Below are positions 50,163 through 61,170 of a DNA stretch of 64,000 nt, piece after piece. Source of the DNA: Pegea sp. RAD2-039 (taxonomy: Eukaryota; Chordata; Thaliacea; Salpida; Salpidae). The stretch is taken from NCBI GenBank assembly GCA_034620365.1, contig JAQGEQ010000036.1, positions 1-64,000 on the forward strand, written 5' to 3'. The number at the start of each line of letters is the position of its first letter. Within the stretch, counting starts at the first letter, position 1. The notes under the pieces are model-generated. The model worked only from the letters and a program-made list of their open reading frames with translations. It ran no database searches and was not told where the DNA came from. Both the position numbers and the translations under genes were made by a program.

Positions 50163-50270
50163 AAATACAAAAAACATGACAAATAAGTTAAGCAGAAATA
50201 ATAATTTTTAAATCAAATAAAAAAGAAATAATTTTGAAATTTATCAAATCATTCCCATTAGAAATCGTCG

Positions 50271-51937
50271 TTAATCTTCATCATTAGAGTCACTGTCCCA
50301 AGATGATTTTTTACCATTGTCATCAAAGTTCACCTTTAAAAAATAAAGTTAAAAAAATGTTTGAAATTTAAATGACTGAAATAAAAGAGATCCTTTCAGA
50401 TTGAGAAAAAGATGTAATTTTTATAAATAAAAAATCAAAATTATGAAATTTGTTTTCTTTCAATCTGTGATAGATGAGAAATTCTCAGTCCCGAGTAAAC
50501 TCTTAGTCAGATTTGCTGATTTAATTTTTATTGTACTTCCTATTAATAAAGTTTATGGATGAAATTTTGATTGGAATTTGCAAAAAAGAGTGATAACTAC
50601 TATGCTTTCTAAAAACCAAAAATTGTTGAAGAGCTGAACTTCAATCTCAAAAGTAGTCAAAATCCGTAAACTTACTAAACTTAAAGTAAAATTAAACTTG
50701 GAAAAAGTAAAATAATGCTATTTGGCAACTAAGTAATCATACAAATAAAACATTAATGTAACTTTTATCACTTTTGTATTTAGTGTTACAAGTTTGTTTA
50801 ACTTTTAACTACTGTTGGTTTGAGATTTTACTCTAAAACCCAAAAAGTTGTAAACTCATAATATATGTTAAGAGAATTATCTATTAAAGATAGATGAGAA
50901 TTTAAAGTAATTGTACAAGGAAATTTTGATCAAGAAAATATATAAAAGATTATAAATTGATTAGAAAGTATATAAAAGTTGGAAACATCAAAAGATTATA
51001 AATTGAAAATAACAAAATCATATAAATCAAAAACCTCTATATCATATTCAAAATTGTCATCATCAGGTTTGATTTGTTTTTTAAGAAAAGTTTCATCCAT
51101 TATTCTCTTTGCTTTATTCACCTGATTTAAGAATAAAGTTATTTTTAAATTAAATTTTAACAAATGAACTACCTCATCTTCATTTAATTTATTTAAATCT
51201 TTTGTTGGATCCAGTGAAAGCTCTTTTTTTGCAGCTTCAATGGATTCATTTAATGATAAACCTGAAACAAATAGATATTATGACTAAGTAAGATACTTCA
51301 AAGAATTTAAAGTTTCAAAAATATTTAATAAAAGTAGTAAAGCAATAGATAAGAACATTAAGAAGTTTGTAAAACATATAGTGAGCTCATTAAGTTACCT
51401 TGCATTGATTTTTTTATTACCAACAAAAGCCTTTCAATCTGGATCACTGAAATATCTGATAAAAGGCTTCTATGTCTCTGATTTTTCTTCATTTGTTCTG
51501 CAAACTCCGAAGGATCTGATAACAAAATGAAGACAATGTAGGATATGAGTCACTTTAAAGTAATGTTTACATGGTTTATGTTTTATTTATTTATGATTAA
51601 TTAAGATATCCTAAATCCTTTACAAAGATTCATTAAAATGAAAAATATTTTTACAAACTTTATTCTATTGAGAAGCCTTGTAATAACATATGTTGCAATT
51701 CCACTACTAATCCAAATTACTTTTAATAACATAAGTTGATATTTCAAAACGTCAAAATGTGTAAAAAAGTAATAAAATATTGAAAGTATTTGAACAACAA
51801 ATTTCTTTACCTGAGTTTATCCTGAAGTTTCTTATTGGCATGGATCTATATCTCATTTTACTAGTAGATTTATCAAAGTAAGTGATCACTAAGGTTGGAG
51901 GTTTGAACTTTACTCCACATTTTTTTACAGAATACAT
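50271..51937 (-). CDS. CEP19: Centrosomal protein CEP19
   Basis: CEP19 sits at the mother centriole and ciliary base, where in vertebrates it is recruited through FOP/CEP350 and acts with the GTPase RABL2 in loading intraflagellar transport. Five coding exons join cleanly: 51937-51811, 51515-51399, 51261-51173, 51121-51035 and 50333-50271. Every intron is GT-AG and the phases agree, giving 160 residues against about 163 in human. Landmarks shared with the family are the N-terminal KKCGVKFKPP (residues 5-14), MPIRNF (33-38), the RHRSLLSDISVIQIERLL segment, the DPTKDLNKLNEDE region, KAKRIMDE and the tail DDDNFEYDIEVNFDD ending in an acidic SDSNDED. Its ATG lies one base after an acceptor-like TAG. 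CCDC169 lies about 600 bp upstream on the same strand. Its presence implies an organism with centrioles or cilia. Confidence 0.93.
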
Positions 51938-52552
51938 GCTAGTTCACAAGAATGTATTATAGTATATATTAATTTATTTCTTAAAAGAATGACAAATACA
52001 AAATTGTTACTCATCATTTTAACAAAATTAATTTTTATAACTTAAGTTTTAAAAAGTTTTTTTAAATATGACAACTAAAAATGAATACAGCTTTAAATAA
52101 AAAAGATGAAAACCTTTTATAACTGAAAATCAATACTAAATATGCAAATAAGTAGAAAAAATACAAACAAACAAAAAAAAAGTATAACTTTTCATAAGAT
52201 AAGTAGAATCAAATCATTGCTATAAACAATAATAAAAAACTGTAGTTAGAGCTTATCTACACTAGTATAAAACAAGCAATCACAAAAATCTAACAAATTT
52301 GTATTATTTCATAAATAAATAGATATATCACTATCAAAGAAAAAAATAAGAAAGCAAATCATTAATTTAACATGGTGAATCTTGAAAAATGATAATAAAC
52401 ATAAAAAGATTAAAGTAATTTGAAGGTTTATAAGTCATCTTAAATGATTAAAATCACTGTAAAAACAAAATACTTTGGCAGCTACTAAATAAATGTCAAA
52501 CATTAATACAACTAAAAATATATAAATATATTTAATTATATGATTATAACAT

Positions 52553-53119
52553 TCAAATTTTTGTTTGAAATCTTTTACTTTGAAGAGTTTTGTTTGATTG
52601 CTGATATTTCTTAATTTCATCACTTTTTTGAAGTCTTTGATAACTATTCAAGTTATAAGAAGCTTCAGCAATTTCAGTCATATACTTTTTTCTGGTTTCA
52701 AGAGCTTTATGTAAAGCTTTAGATTCCTGGTCAAGTCTCCATTCAAGATTACGCAGCTGATTATTTGCTATCAACTTGTCCCTTTCTAATTTTCTTACCA
52801 TTGCTCTAAGCTTTGCTGCTGAAACTTCATCTAAATTCTGTAATTTATCCTTTCCATATGATCTTAATTGAATTTTTTGTTTGAGATCATCAACTTGCCA
52901 CTTTAGACGATTATTAATTTCAACTTGAGTTTCAAACCTGGTTTTCCATTCATTGCCTTCTTCATCTATAGTTAGAAATTTATCATCAATATCTTCCATG
53001 GTTGCTTTTAAGGCATTTGCAGAACTTTCAATCATTTCTTTTAGTTTCTCTTCTTGTTCAATCTGAGCCAAAATTTCATCAGCAGACAAATCAAAAGCAT
53101 TTTCATCAGAGTTTGCCAT
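52553..53119 (-). CDS. CCDC169: Coiled-coil protein CCDC169
   Basis: A single uninterrupted exon of 188 codons. The best landmark is EEGNEWKTRFETQVEINNRL (residues 53-72), which matches the core of vertebrate CCDC169 closely in spacing and identity. It is followed by VDDLKQKIQ, a KLRAMVRKLERDKLIANNQL helix (103-122) and LEWRLDQESKALHKALETRK (125-144), which aligns with the family's LEQESKAYQK-like stretch. The protein is predicted to be almost entirely helical and coiled-coil, with an acidic N-terminus and a Gln/Lys-rich C-terminus. There are no membrane segments or enzymatic motifs. Human CCDC169 is about 214 residues and its molecular role is not established. The minus strand has a TTTTTTAG acceptor-like site 21 bases before the ATG, so a 5' UTR intron or trans-splicing is possible. 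CEP19 follows downstream in the same orientation. Confidence 0.85.
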   Translation of the reverse strand: MANSDENAFDLSADEILAQIEQEEKLKEMIESSANALKATMEDIDDKFLTIDEEGNEWKTRFETQVEINNRLKWQVDDLKQKIQLRSYGKDKLQNLDEVSAAKLRAMVRKLERDKLIANNQLRNLEWRLDQESKALHKALETRKKYMTEIAEASYNLNSYQRLQKSDEIKKYQQSNKTLQSKRFQTKI

Positions 53120-53514
53120 GATAACAAATTTATAAAATACCTAAAAAATATCACAATAGTAGAAACCTTAATTATAAAAAACCAACAAATTTATATATTT
53201 TTCTTTTAATTTAAATTTAAAGCAATTATAAAAAATATTTAATAAAAGTTATTAAACTAATTACAATTTTTAAAATCTTTTCAAAAAAATAATGAAAAGA
53301 ATAAAACAAACTTGAAAATTAACAAAAGTAAGCTATGTTTACATCACACGTAACTACGGTATGAAAGCAGCTTCAACATTCGTTCTTCACAATGGCTTAA
53401 TTAGACCATGCTACTTACGGAATGCTCCAGAAAAGTTTTTTTTGAAAAATTAAAAAAGTTTCTTTCTCTTCTTAAATATTAGTTTAAGTTCTTTATCCTT
53501 CAGCTTTTTTGCTG

Positions 53515-53690
53515 AGTAGAGAGCGCTATATGAGGTGATTTATTGATATCTTCACATTTTCTGTTATCGAAGGAAAGGGATTTTAAATCACTCTAGGATG
53601 TATCTTTAAAACGAAGACAAAGACGACCAATGTTACGTTTGCTATATGCTCTCCATACAATAGAATCTTTGAGAATCCGTCCGTCGCTTA
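53515..53690 (-). mobile_element. Non-LTR retrotransposon tail remnant
   Basis: The minus strand reads WRAYSKRNIGRLCLRFKDTS, then a stop, then SDLKSLSFDN. This matches the widespread 'GRPxLRFKD...RDLKSLGID' motif near the C-terminus of endonuclease/reverse-transcriptase LINE proteins. It is short and interrupted by a TAG, so it is a dead fragment. It lies about 400 bp upstream of the CCDC169 start. Confidence 0.5.
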
Positions 53691-53719
53691 TCCGACAGTT
53701 TTCCTATTTGATAACTTAC

Positions 53720-55195
53720 AGAAGAAATTTCTTTATTATCTATAATTATAACACAAAAACACATCCTAGTTGAAGTTTATTAGAAAATTAATGTACCCTT
53801 TTAAAAGTTAAACAAAATAAATTTACATCAAATTGTAAATCTTGATACAACAAATAAGTTCCCTATTATCGTCAAAATCTGTATCTTTCAATAAATAATA
53901 ACCGATTCGTCCATTTTTCATTCGGAGTATAACTTTATACTATATATCCTTCAGCATACTAATAGTCATCTATAGTATAAAAAACTGCTTCAATAGTTCA
54001 AAAATAGTTTACATATATGGAATGCATATATTTAGAATCAAATAGAAGCAATTATGATATAAATCTTGGGTCAAGAACATAAATATAGTACATTCTATGA
54101 TGAGAGCTACTTGAGCAATAAAACATTTGAAATACTGTACAATTTAAAAAAAGCCAAGAAAAATACATCAAAATTCTATTACGAATAAATTTGCAATACC
54201 GAGAGATCGTGCTTCTGATTAGACTAATTTTCTGACACCTACTTTGGTTGTTCCTTAATTCTCATGACTCATAAAAATGAATTTTGGATACAGTACTTTT
54301 CGTATCTTAATAAATAAAAATTCGATTTTTTCTAATAATCGGTCAAATATTGGGTTATTCTATAGATAAATTTTACAATAGTTGGTTAACTTAAAAACAC
54401 AGGCTATAATTAATTCTTTGAAAATAGTTACAAATAACTATTGTGTTTAAAATATTTAACGTTTGAGAGTTTCAAATAATATCAACAATTTAACTCAACA
54501 AACATGCACTTGAAAGTAATTGAATTTTGTTGATGTTTTTATTTTATAGATTGGGACTTATTCAAATAATTTTTGGTTATTTTTATTCCACGATGTATTA
54601 TGAGTAATAACTAACAAAGTTTATTTAAAAAACTTTTACGTTAACTTTTGAAAAAATTTGTTTTAAGGTAGTTATTTGACAAGATACCAACCTAACACCA
54701 GGCTTTTTGTAATTCTAAACATATAACTAGTAAAAATTCATGGTGTAATACTTTTGAAAAATAGACCTTTCAAAAAATATCACCAAGAGTGCTTTTTCAA
54801 GTAAGGTTGAGCTTCTCCAGACCATCAAATGCAAAATTTGTCTCTTAGAGCCATTATAGACAGTTTTACTAAACAAAGCTCTTATCAAGCTGATAGACAA
54901 AGGTTAATTAGTCAAGCATATGTTATAAGAGTCGAGTAAAATCAAGTTTTATAGAGTGTATTTGCATGAAATCGTATAATTTTAAAATAGTTGTGATTTT
55001 AAGGTTAATTTAAGCGAAACGTTTGATTTTTTAGGCATTATCGAAATAAGCTGTTTTGTCGTATAAAGCAAAAGTTCTTTACATAAAATTGTTTTGTTTT
55101 AGTTATTTAAAATCTATTAGATTTGTTTGATTTTTAATGAAATGGAAAATTGGTCAAATCTGATGTACCTTGATCCGTTGTGCCTCGAAAGAATA
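53720..55195. other. AT-rich intergenic DNA, no gene seen
   Basis: Part of the divergent interval between CCDC169 (minus) and CHMP5 (plus). No exon, tandem repeat or RNA gene is supported. Confidence 0.5.
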
Positions 55196-55199
55196 AGTT

Positions 55200-55620
55200 G
55201 CCTCTATAAGTAAGGTAGTCCTAAAAGCATATATCACTAAACAATTACATAGATTGATAATAATATAAAAAAAGGAAAAATTCACAGTTTAGAAATGGTA
55301 GTACTGACAAAATTATAACGGTTCAACTTCTGCTTGAACAACGCAAGTGATTCTGGCATGACAATATCTAATAGCAGCTGGATCCAAGTACTAATGGTGC
55401 GATACGAGAAAAACTCGTTCTGATTAATGTACCAGGTGATATGGGCTTATTAAGATGTAATGAGTGTCGTCTGAGTTGATATAACTTGAGGGAAGGACTT
55501 ATGAAAAAGAAATCATCAAACTTTTTGGTACCAACAACTTGATATGGCATCCATGCACTAACATTGTATTCAAGAATTGGACGTATAAGACTTTTATGAT
55601 TCGTAAACCGATGTTTGCTT
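55200..55620 (-). mobile_element. LINE reverse-transcriptase C-terminal fragment, internally deleted
   Basis: Minus-strand translation gives RPILEYNVSAWMPYQVVGTK, then FDDFFFISPSLKLYQLRRHS and [19 protein letters not shown]. After a frame change comes LALFKQKLNRYNF. It is homologous to the fragment in CHMP5 intron 1 (57253-58475) but lacks about 200 bp between the PILEYN...WMPY part and the FDDFF part. PILEYN-x5-W is typical of the C-terminal region of CR1/Jockey-type non-LTR retrotransposon polymerases. Inactive. Confidence 0.75.
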
Positions 55621-56576
55621 ATTTTTTAATTTTGTTAAGTTAATGATACTGATCAACTTTTGAAGTTATATTTGTTAAATACTTTATATTTACCCTTTAT
55701 TTTTATTTGTGAAAGCTTTACATTCCAAAATAAAAAAAGAATTTTTTAGTATCGAATGTTTATAAAGTATGACAGGTCCTATTTTGCAATAAGCTAATTT
55801 GTTTGGTATAGTTGATTATTACACAAATAAAACATCTTTACTATATTTTGTTGTTATTATTAATAATATTATCATATTTAACCTATTACTATCTCATACA
55901 ATTTTAAATATATAATTTGTAAGGTTTTTCCAGTGATATAATTGTTTTACATTTAATTTTTGTTAAACTGTGATTTATCTTTAATTTATCATATGTATTG
56001 TATATTCTTTTTAAAACCATAATAACATGGGTAATATTTTTCTGCCTACTCTTGTTAATTTTTTTAAATTGTTGTTTATTTTAGTCATAGATTAAGGTTA
56101 TTTATTAAGGCTAATTTGTCCAATTATAGAATTAATTTATAAATATACAATCTTTTTTTTTCATAGCTAGTTAATTGTTTTAAGTATTTACATAAAATTT
56201 ATCTATATTAAGTAATTTTTAAAAACTTAAAAAATAATATTATTATTTGTTTTGTTATTAATATATATGATATAATTATTTTTTTGTAAAATGATAAGTT
56301 TACTCAAATATTTGTTTGCTTTAATTTCATTTTCTTCTGTTTATTGACAAATTTCAATATTTAAACCAAATATTTTCATTTTTTAAAAGTGTTATTATTT
56401 ATTATATTGAAAAGTTGTCAGTTCTAATTAAAACAAATTATTTTATACATATATGTTCATAATTTTGAAGACTATTATAATGATTTTGAAATATTGACTT
56501 ATATTTTAATACAACTTTTTTAAAGTTACTTTACAGTTTTCAGTTATTCATAAAATTTGTGTATAGACAGCTCAAA

Positions 56577-59500
56577 ATGAACAGAATTTTTGGTCGTTCA
56601 AAAGCAAAGGATCCACCACCAAATCTAACTGATTGCATTACAAGTGTAAGTTATAAGTAAATGATTTATTAATTGTATATGTTTTTATAGTTTTTTATAC
56701 TTATACATCAATGAATATGTACTATTATTGTTATTAATTTATTTTATAACAAATTTATGAATAAATACTTTAGAAGTTGTGTTTGTTTCATATGAACTAA
56801 AGCTATTATTACTAGTTTTTAATTGAATTTGAGAGTTTTTAAGAGCTTTCCTAAATATGAAAATAGATTTATAATTTGCTCTTATAAGTAGGACATTTTT
56901 ATAATTATTATTATTACCGGAATCATAATAATTAAGTTAATATAACTACTGCTTCTTTTTAATCATAAATTTATCTTTTATTATCTATTCTAACTACTAA
57001 TTTAATGTAGCAATAAATTATAAGTGGTATTAATTATGATTATTGATAATTTTTATAAATTTTAAGTCATACATTTTTGTCTATCATTTTCTGCTTATAA
57101 ATTTTTACATCTGTTAAGCTAAAGTATTTAGTTTGATAATGTAAGAAATTATTCAATTTTATTTGCTGTTTTATAAGTTATAATTTATTATCACTTCTTT
57201 CTGTTATTTGTAATAATTTTTCAAAGTTCATATTTATTTATTCATTTATTAATTACAATAAACGTGAATGAGGGTGCCTGAAGAGAGCATCTCTCGCTAA
57301 CAAAAGTTCTGACAAATAATATCTATTATATTTAATTAAGTTAGAAATATAGAAAGTAAAAGATATGACACATGGTATTTCGGTAGTCCTCAAAGCATAT
57401 AATAGTGAGCAATTACATAAAATATTTATTATATAAAAAAAGAGAAAAAGATTACAGTTTAGAAATGACAATATCTGATGGCAACTGGTTTCATATACTA
57501 ATTGTGTATATGAGAAAAAAAATTGTTCTAATTAAAGTACCAGGTGACATGGGCTTATTAAGATGTAGTGTGTGTCATCTGAGCTTATATAAGTTGAGGG
57601 AAGGACTAATGGAAAAGAAATCATCAAACTGAAGTTCAAGTAAATTGTTGACAATTTTAAAAATAGTAATTAAATCGTAGTTAACTCGTCGATTTTCCTG
57701 AGTATTCAAATTTAAGAAGCTGAGATGATGTTTATAACTATCGTATTTAGTTTCTTGCTTACCAATCTCGTAAATGTAGCCTGAACAGACTGGATTTTTT
57801 TGATATCACTAACTTGATATGGCACCCATGCATTGACATTATATTCAAGAATTGGATGTACGTACAATTTGAAAAGATTGATAAAAAAGCATGGGTCCTT
57901 ATAATTGAAGATCTTTATAATAAGGTAGACAAGGTTGATTGATTTTTCAAAGATTTTGGAAACATAATTGTGCCATTTAAAGTCAGATGATAGAGTAATG
58001 CCAAGGTCTTGTACCGAAGATACTCGTTTAATAATAAATTCATTGATAGAATATTGGTTTAAGGAATTTGCAGCTGGTTTATGGGAGGAAGTTATAAGTT
58101 CAGACTTTGTGGGCTGGATTCTGAGCTGCTAGTTCATATTGAGTCTTCTGATGAGGTCTTCAATGAAAATTTAAAAGAGATGTGTAGAGTTTGTGGAACC
58201 CTTTTTATGAATGGAGTATTGATAGCTTTCTTCCAAATTTATGGAACTCTTCCTCGCCTCAGAGTGATGTCAAAGAATAGTGATAAAGGTTTTGATGAAG
58301 AGGAAGTAGTCTTTCTTAAAAGCAAAGTAAGGGTCTTATCATGGGTGTTGGAAGCTGATGATTTTAAAGACAAAATAGTCTTAGCTACTATATCTTCCGT
58401 TATGTCAAGATCTATCATCTCAGAAACATTTGTAGGAATGTTGGAGTAGGAAAGAGAAGGAGTATTTGCCATCATTGGTTAACAAAAAACTTTAACAAAT
58501 TAATTGTTAAGCAATTCAGCTTTATTCTTTGATTTCCATCACAAGCTCTTGATAGTTTATGATTAAATATATTTATAAATTGTAATTGTTCATATAATAG
58601 TTATACTTGTGTAGTAAATGTCTGTTATTTTTATACAAAACATACATATATGTATATAAAATATTATACAGTGCTTAAATAAAAAAATTGAGAAATGATT
58701 ATATGTAATGAAAGTTTCATAATATTCTTTTAAGAAATTGAAATATCTTCAAATTTGTGTTGATCTTAATGTATTTAGTTTAATGAATATAAATAATTAA
58801 AATTTAGTTGCTTTTATCTAATTTTTTGGTTATTATTTAATATGCAAGATTAGACTATCAATAAAATCCTAGTTTTTAGTTATTTCAACAATAAGTATAT
58901 ATTAAATAAACTAACTTAGGCCTTTAATTAATTCATTGGAGTATTTAATCCGTTTATTAAACTTGTTTACATATAGGTAGATGATAGAACTGATTCTGTT
59001 GAAAAGAAAATTGCTAAACTTGATGCTGACTTGGTCAAGTATAAAAACCAGATGAAAAAGATGAGGAATGGACCTGCTAAAAATCAAATTAAGCAAAAAG
59101 CTTTAATGATTTTAAAACAGAAGAAAAGGTTTGTTTAAATTGATTTGAAGCTACTTATTTTTTGATATTTTAGTAATTTTTAATTCTTGCTTCAGATATG
59201 AAAATCAAAGAGGTCAACTCATGCAACAAAGTTTTAATATGGAACAAACTAATTTTTCAATTCAAACAATGAAAGACACACATGCAACTGTGGGTGCCAT
59301 GAAAACTGGACTTAAAGAAATGAAACGAGAACATAAGAAGATTAACATTGATGAGATTGAGGTTTCTACCGATTTGTTTGTATTTGACAGTTTATAAATG
59401 TTTGATTTTTATAAAGGATCTTCAAGATGATATGGAAGATATGTTAGAGATGACAGATGAAATCCAGGAGACTCTTGGTAGAAGCTATGGGATGCCTGAT

Positions 59501-60831
59501 CTTGATGAAGATGACTTAGAAGCAGGTAAAGTGTTTTTCTACATGTATGCTCATTCTACAAACTACCATCTCTCTACATTATGAATAAAATGATATTTGT
59601 GTTTACTTAGTTAGCAATCTGATCTTTCAAGAGTTGTAATTAAAAGTTTTTTTGGTATCATATAAAGTTATGGTTAGAGAAATTTGTTGAACTTGACAAT
59701 TTGATTTATTTCAAGTTTTTTCTTGTTTTAAAATGTTTTTTGATTTTTTTTAATATTTTAAATTATTGTAAAGTTGATTTTCTTTGTTATTTTTTATTAA
59801 TATTTTGTACAAAAGCTGGTGGTGTCAATTAAATCTGAGTAGATGTGTCTCATCAAGCTGGTAGGTAGTAAGCTCATCTTTTTGGACAGATTTGAAATAA
59901 AACATACAATCTGTTGACCAAAAGTTCCCAGGTCACTGGGCCGTGTCACTAAGCATTGAATGTAAAGAGTGGGACGCTATTCTTCACTTATCAAAGTCTT
60001 ATAGCGACGGAAAAGAGCAAAGTTGGGAGAAAATGCACTTGGAAGTTTCGATTCTGAATATCGCGGTTCAGAAGAAGACGTTTTGCTGTTGGCATGGAGA
60101 CAACAACAGCACCTTGGATAACCAAGTAGCCCTCTTTAGAGAAAGACTGATAACTCCACACAGAAAATGAACCTCAAAAAGTGGGTCTAAAAATGGTTTC
60201 CTTCCTAGGTGGTCTGTCGCGACCAGTGGACGTCACTTCGATTATAGAAACATCAAGCAGATGTAAAGCGAGAAGATCTGAAACTTGACATCATCAATGT
60301 TGATACCTCGCAGCAATTATTCAAAAAGATCGCTCTGCACTCTTCTGAAGCTTGATCAGCAAGCATTGACATCCAAATTGATTCAATCTAAACGGGGTCC
60401 ACAGTCACCAAACAATCTCAATCACTATAAAAATTTAGCCGGGTTCCTCTTTCGCGTCTTGATCCTCACAATTGTCACAAAATGTCACAAAAAACCTTCA
60501 AACCTATTTTCGGAACTTGTACATCAAATGTTATCAAAAAAATTGATGAAAATCACTTCAAATACACAAAGCTGATTTGATGATATTTTATAGAGTTGGA
60601 TGCTTTGGGTGATGAAATGTTTGATGATGAGCTAAATCTTGATGATGCAGTAGAAGCACCTACTGGACCAATTGGAGATGAATCAGCAAAGACCAACGAG
60701 GTATAAATGATTTTTAAAGCCAGCAATTCATGTATCTTTAGTAGAATGACTTCAATTTTTTATAATATTTGTTTTCTCAGGGAGGAGTTGCAGTTGATGA
60801 ATTTGGACTTCCTCAACTTCCAGCTTCTTAA
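56577..60831 (+). CDS. CHMP5: ESCRT-III subunit CHMP5 (Vps60)
   Basis: CHMP5/Vps60 is a Snf7-family ESCRT-III protein that works on endosomes in multivesicular-body formation and binds LIP5/VTA1 to regulate the VPS4 ATPase. Six coding exons: 56577-56645, 58977-59128, 59196-59361, 59417-59525, 60594-60700 and 60781-60831. All introns are GT-AG with consistent phases, giving 217 residues (human 219). The start [20 protein letters not shown] matches the family's basic N-terminus. [32 protein letters not shown] and QQSFNMEQ follow in the helical core. [11 protein letters not shown] and [20 protein letters not shown] form the acidic C-terminal half, and [12 protein letters not shown] is the conserved end. 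The C-terminal linker is slightly shorter than in human. Intron 1 (2.3 kb) contains a dead LINE fragment and intron 4 (1.07 kb) an unexplained GC-richer insert; the other introns are 55-80 bp. An acceptor-like TTTACAG lies 40 bases before the ATG. Confidence 0.96.
57253..58475 (-). mobile_element. LINE (CR1/Jockey-like) fragment inside CHMP5 intron 1
   Basis: On the minus strand, opposite to the host gene, the translation reads [20 protein letters not shown], then [40 protein letters not shown] and [20 protein letters not shown]. This is the classic order of the region downstream of the polymerase active site in non-LTR retrotransposons (vxDLGvxls...ykslVRPiLEYnxxvWxP...ieklekVQrrfTk). After frameshifts, [32 protein letters not shown] and NQLPSDIV follow towards 57480. 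In-frame stops and shifts show it is dead. The catalytic YxDD part and the endonuclease domain are not in the window. Confidence 0.85.
59815..60540. other. GC-richer insert in CHMP5 intron 4, unidentified
   Basis: This stretch is clearly less AT-rich than flanking intron sequence and has open pieces on the plus strand of 75 and 96 codons (59943-60170 and 60285-60575) that resemble nothing I recognise. Interrupted frames and location inside an intron suggest an old transposon or retrocopy rather than a nested gene. Confidence 0.45.
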
Positions 60832-61164
60832 AGACTCATTTTATATCTTCTCAGATTTTTGTAAATTTATTTTTCACATATGCACTTCAACTGCATCTAT
60901 GTAGCGATGTGTCTATGTTTTCCTTTCCACAAAATCCTTAATGTGATCTTTTCTTTTTAATTTAGTGTTGGCTTTATTTCTTTCTATCTATTTTTTATTA
61001 TACAAAACTCCATGTGAATCAAAAACAGCTTTTAAGAACAATATCCAAATAATTCTAAACAAAGGTCATCAACTTCTTCTTATTTAATGAAACCAATCTT
61101 ACATTGGATCGTTGAATTCTTATACAGATCAATAATCTAATATTTTGAGCTCTTTATCATAACC

Positions 61165-61170
61165 AATAAA
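61165..61170 (+). terminator. Candidate polyadenylation signal of CHMP5
   Basis: AATAAA lies about 335 bases after the CHMP5 stop codon and is the first canonical hexamer seen downstream on the plus strand. Confidence 0.5.

Noticed and set aside
58081..58449. 122-codon plus-strand frame in CHMP5 intron 1
   Set aside because: It is the antisense of the LINE reverse-transcriptase fragment, whose minus-strand reading matches a known domain order.
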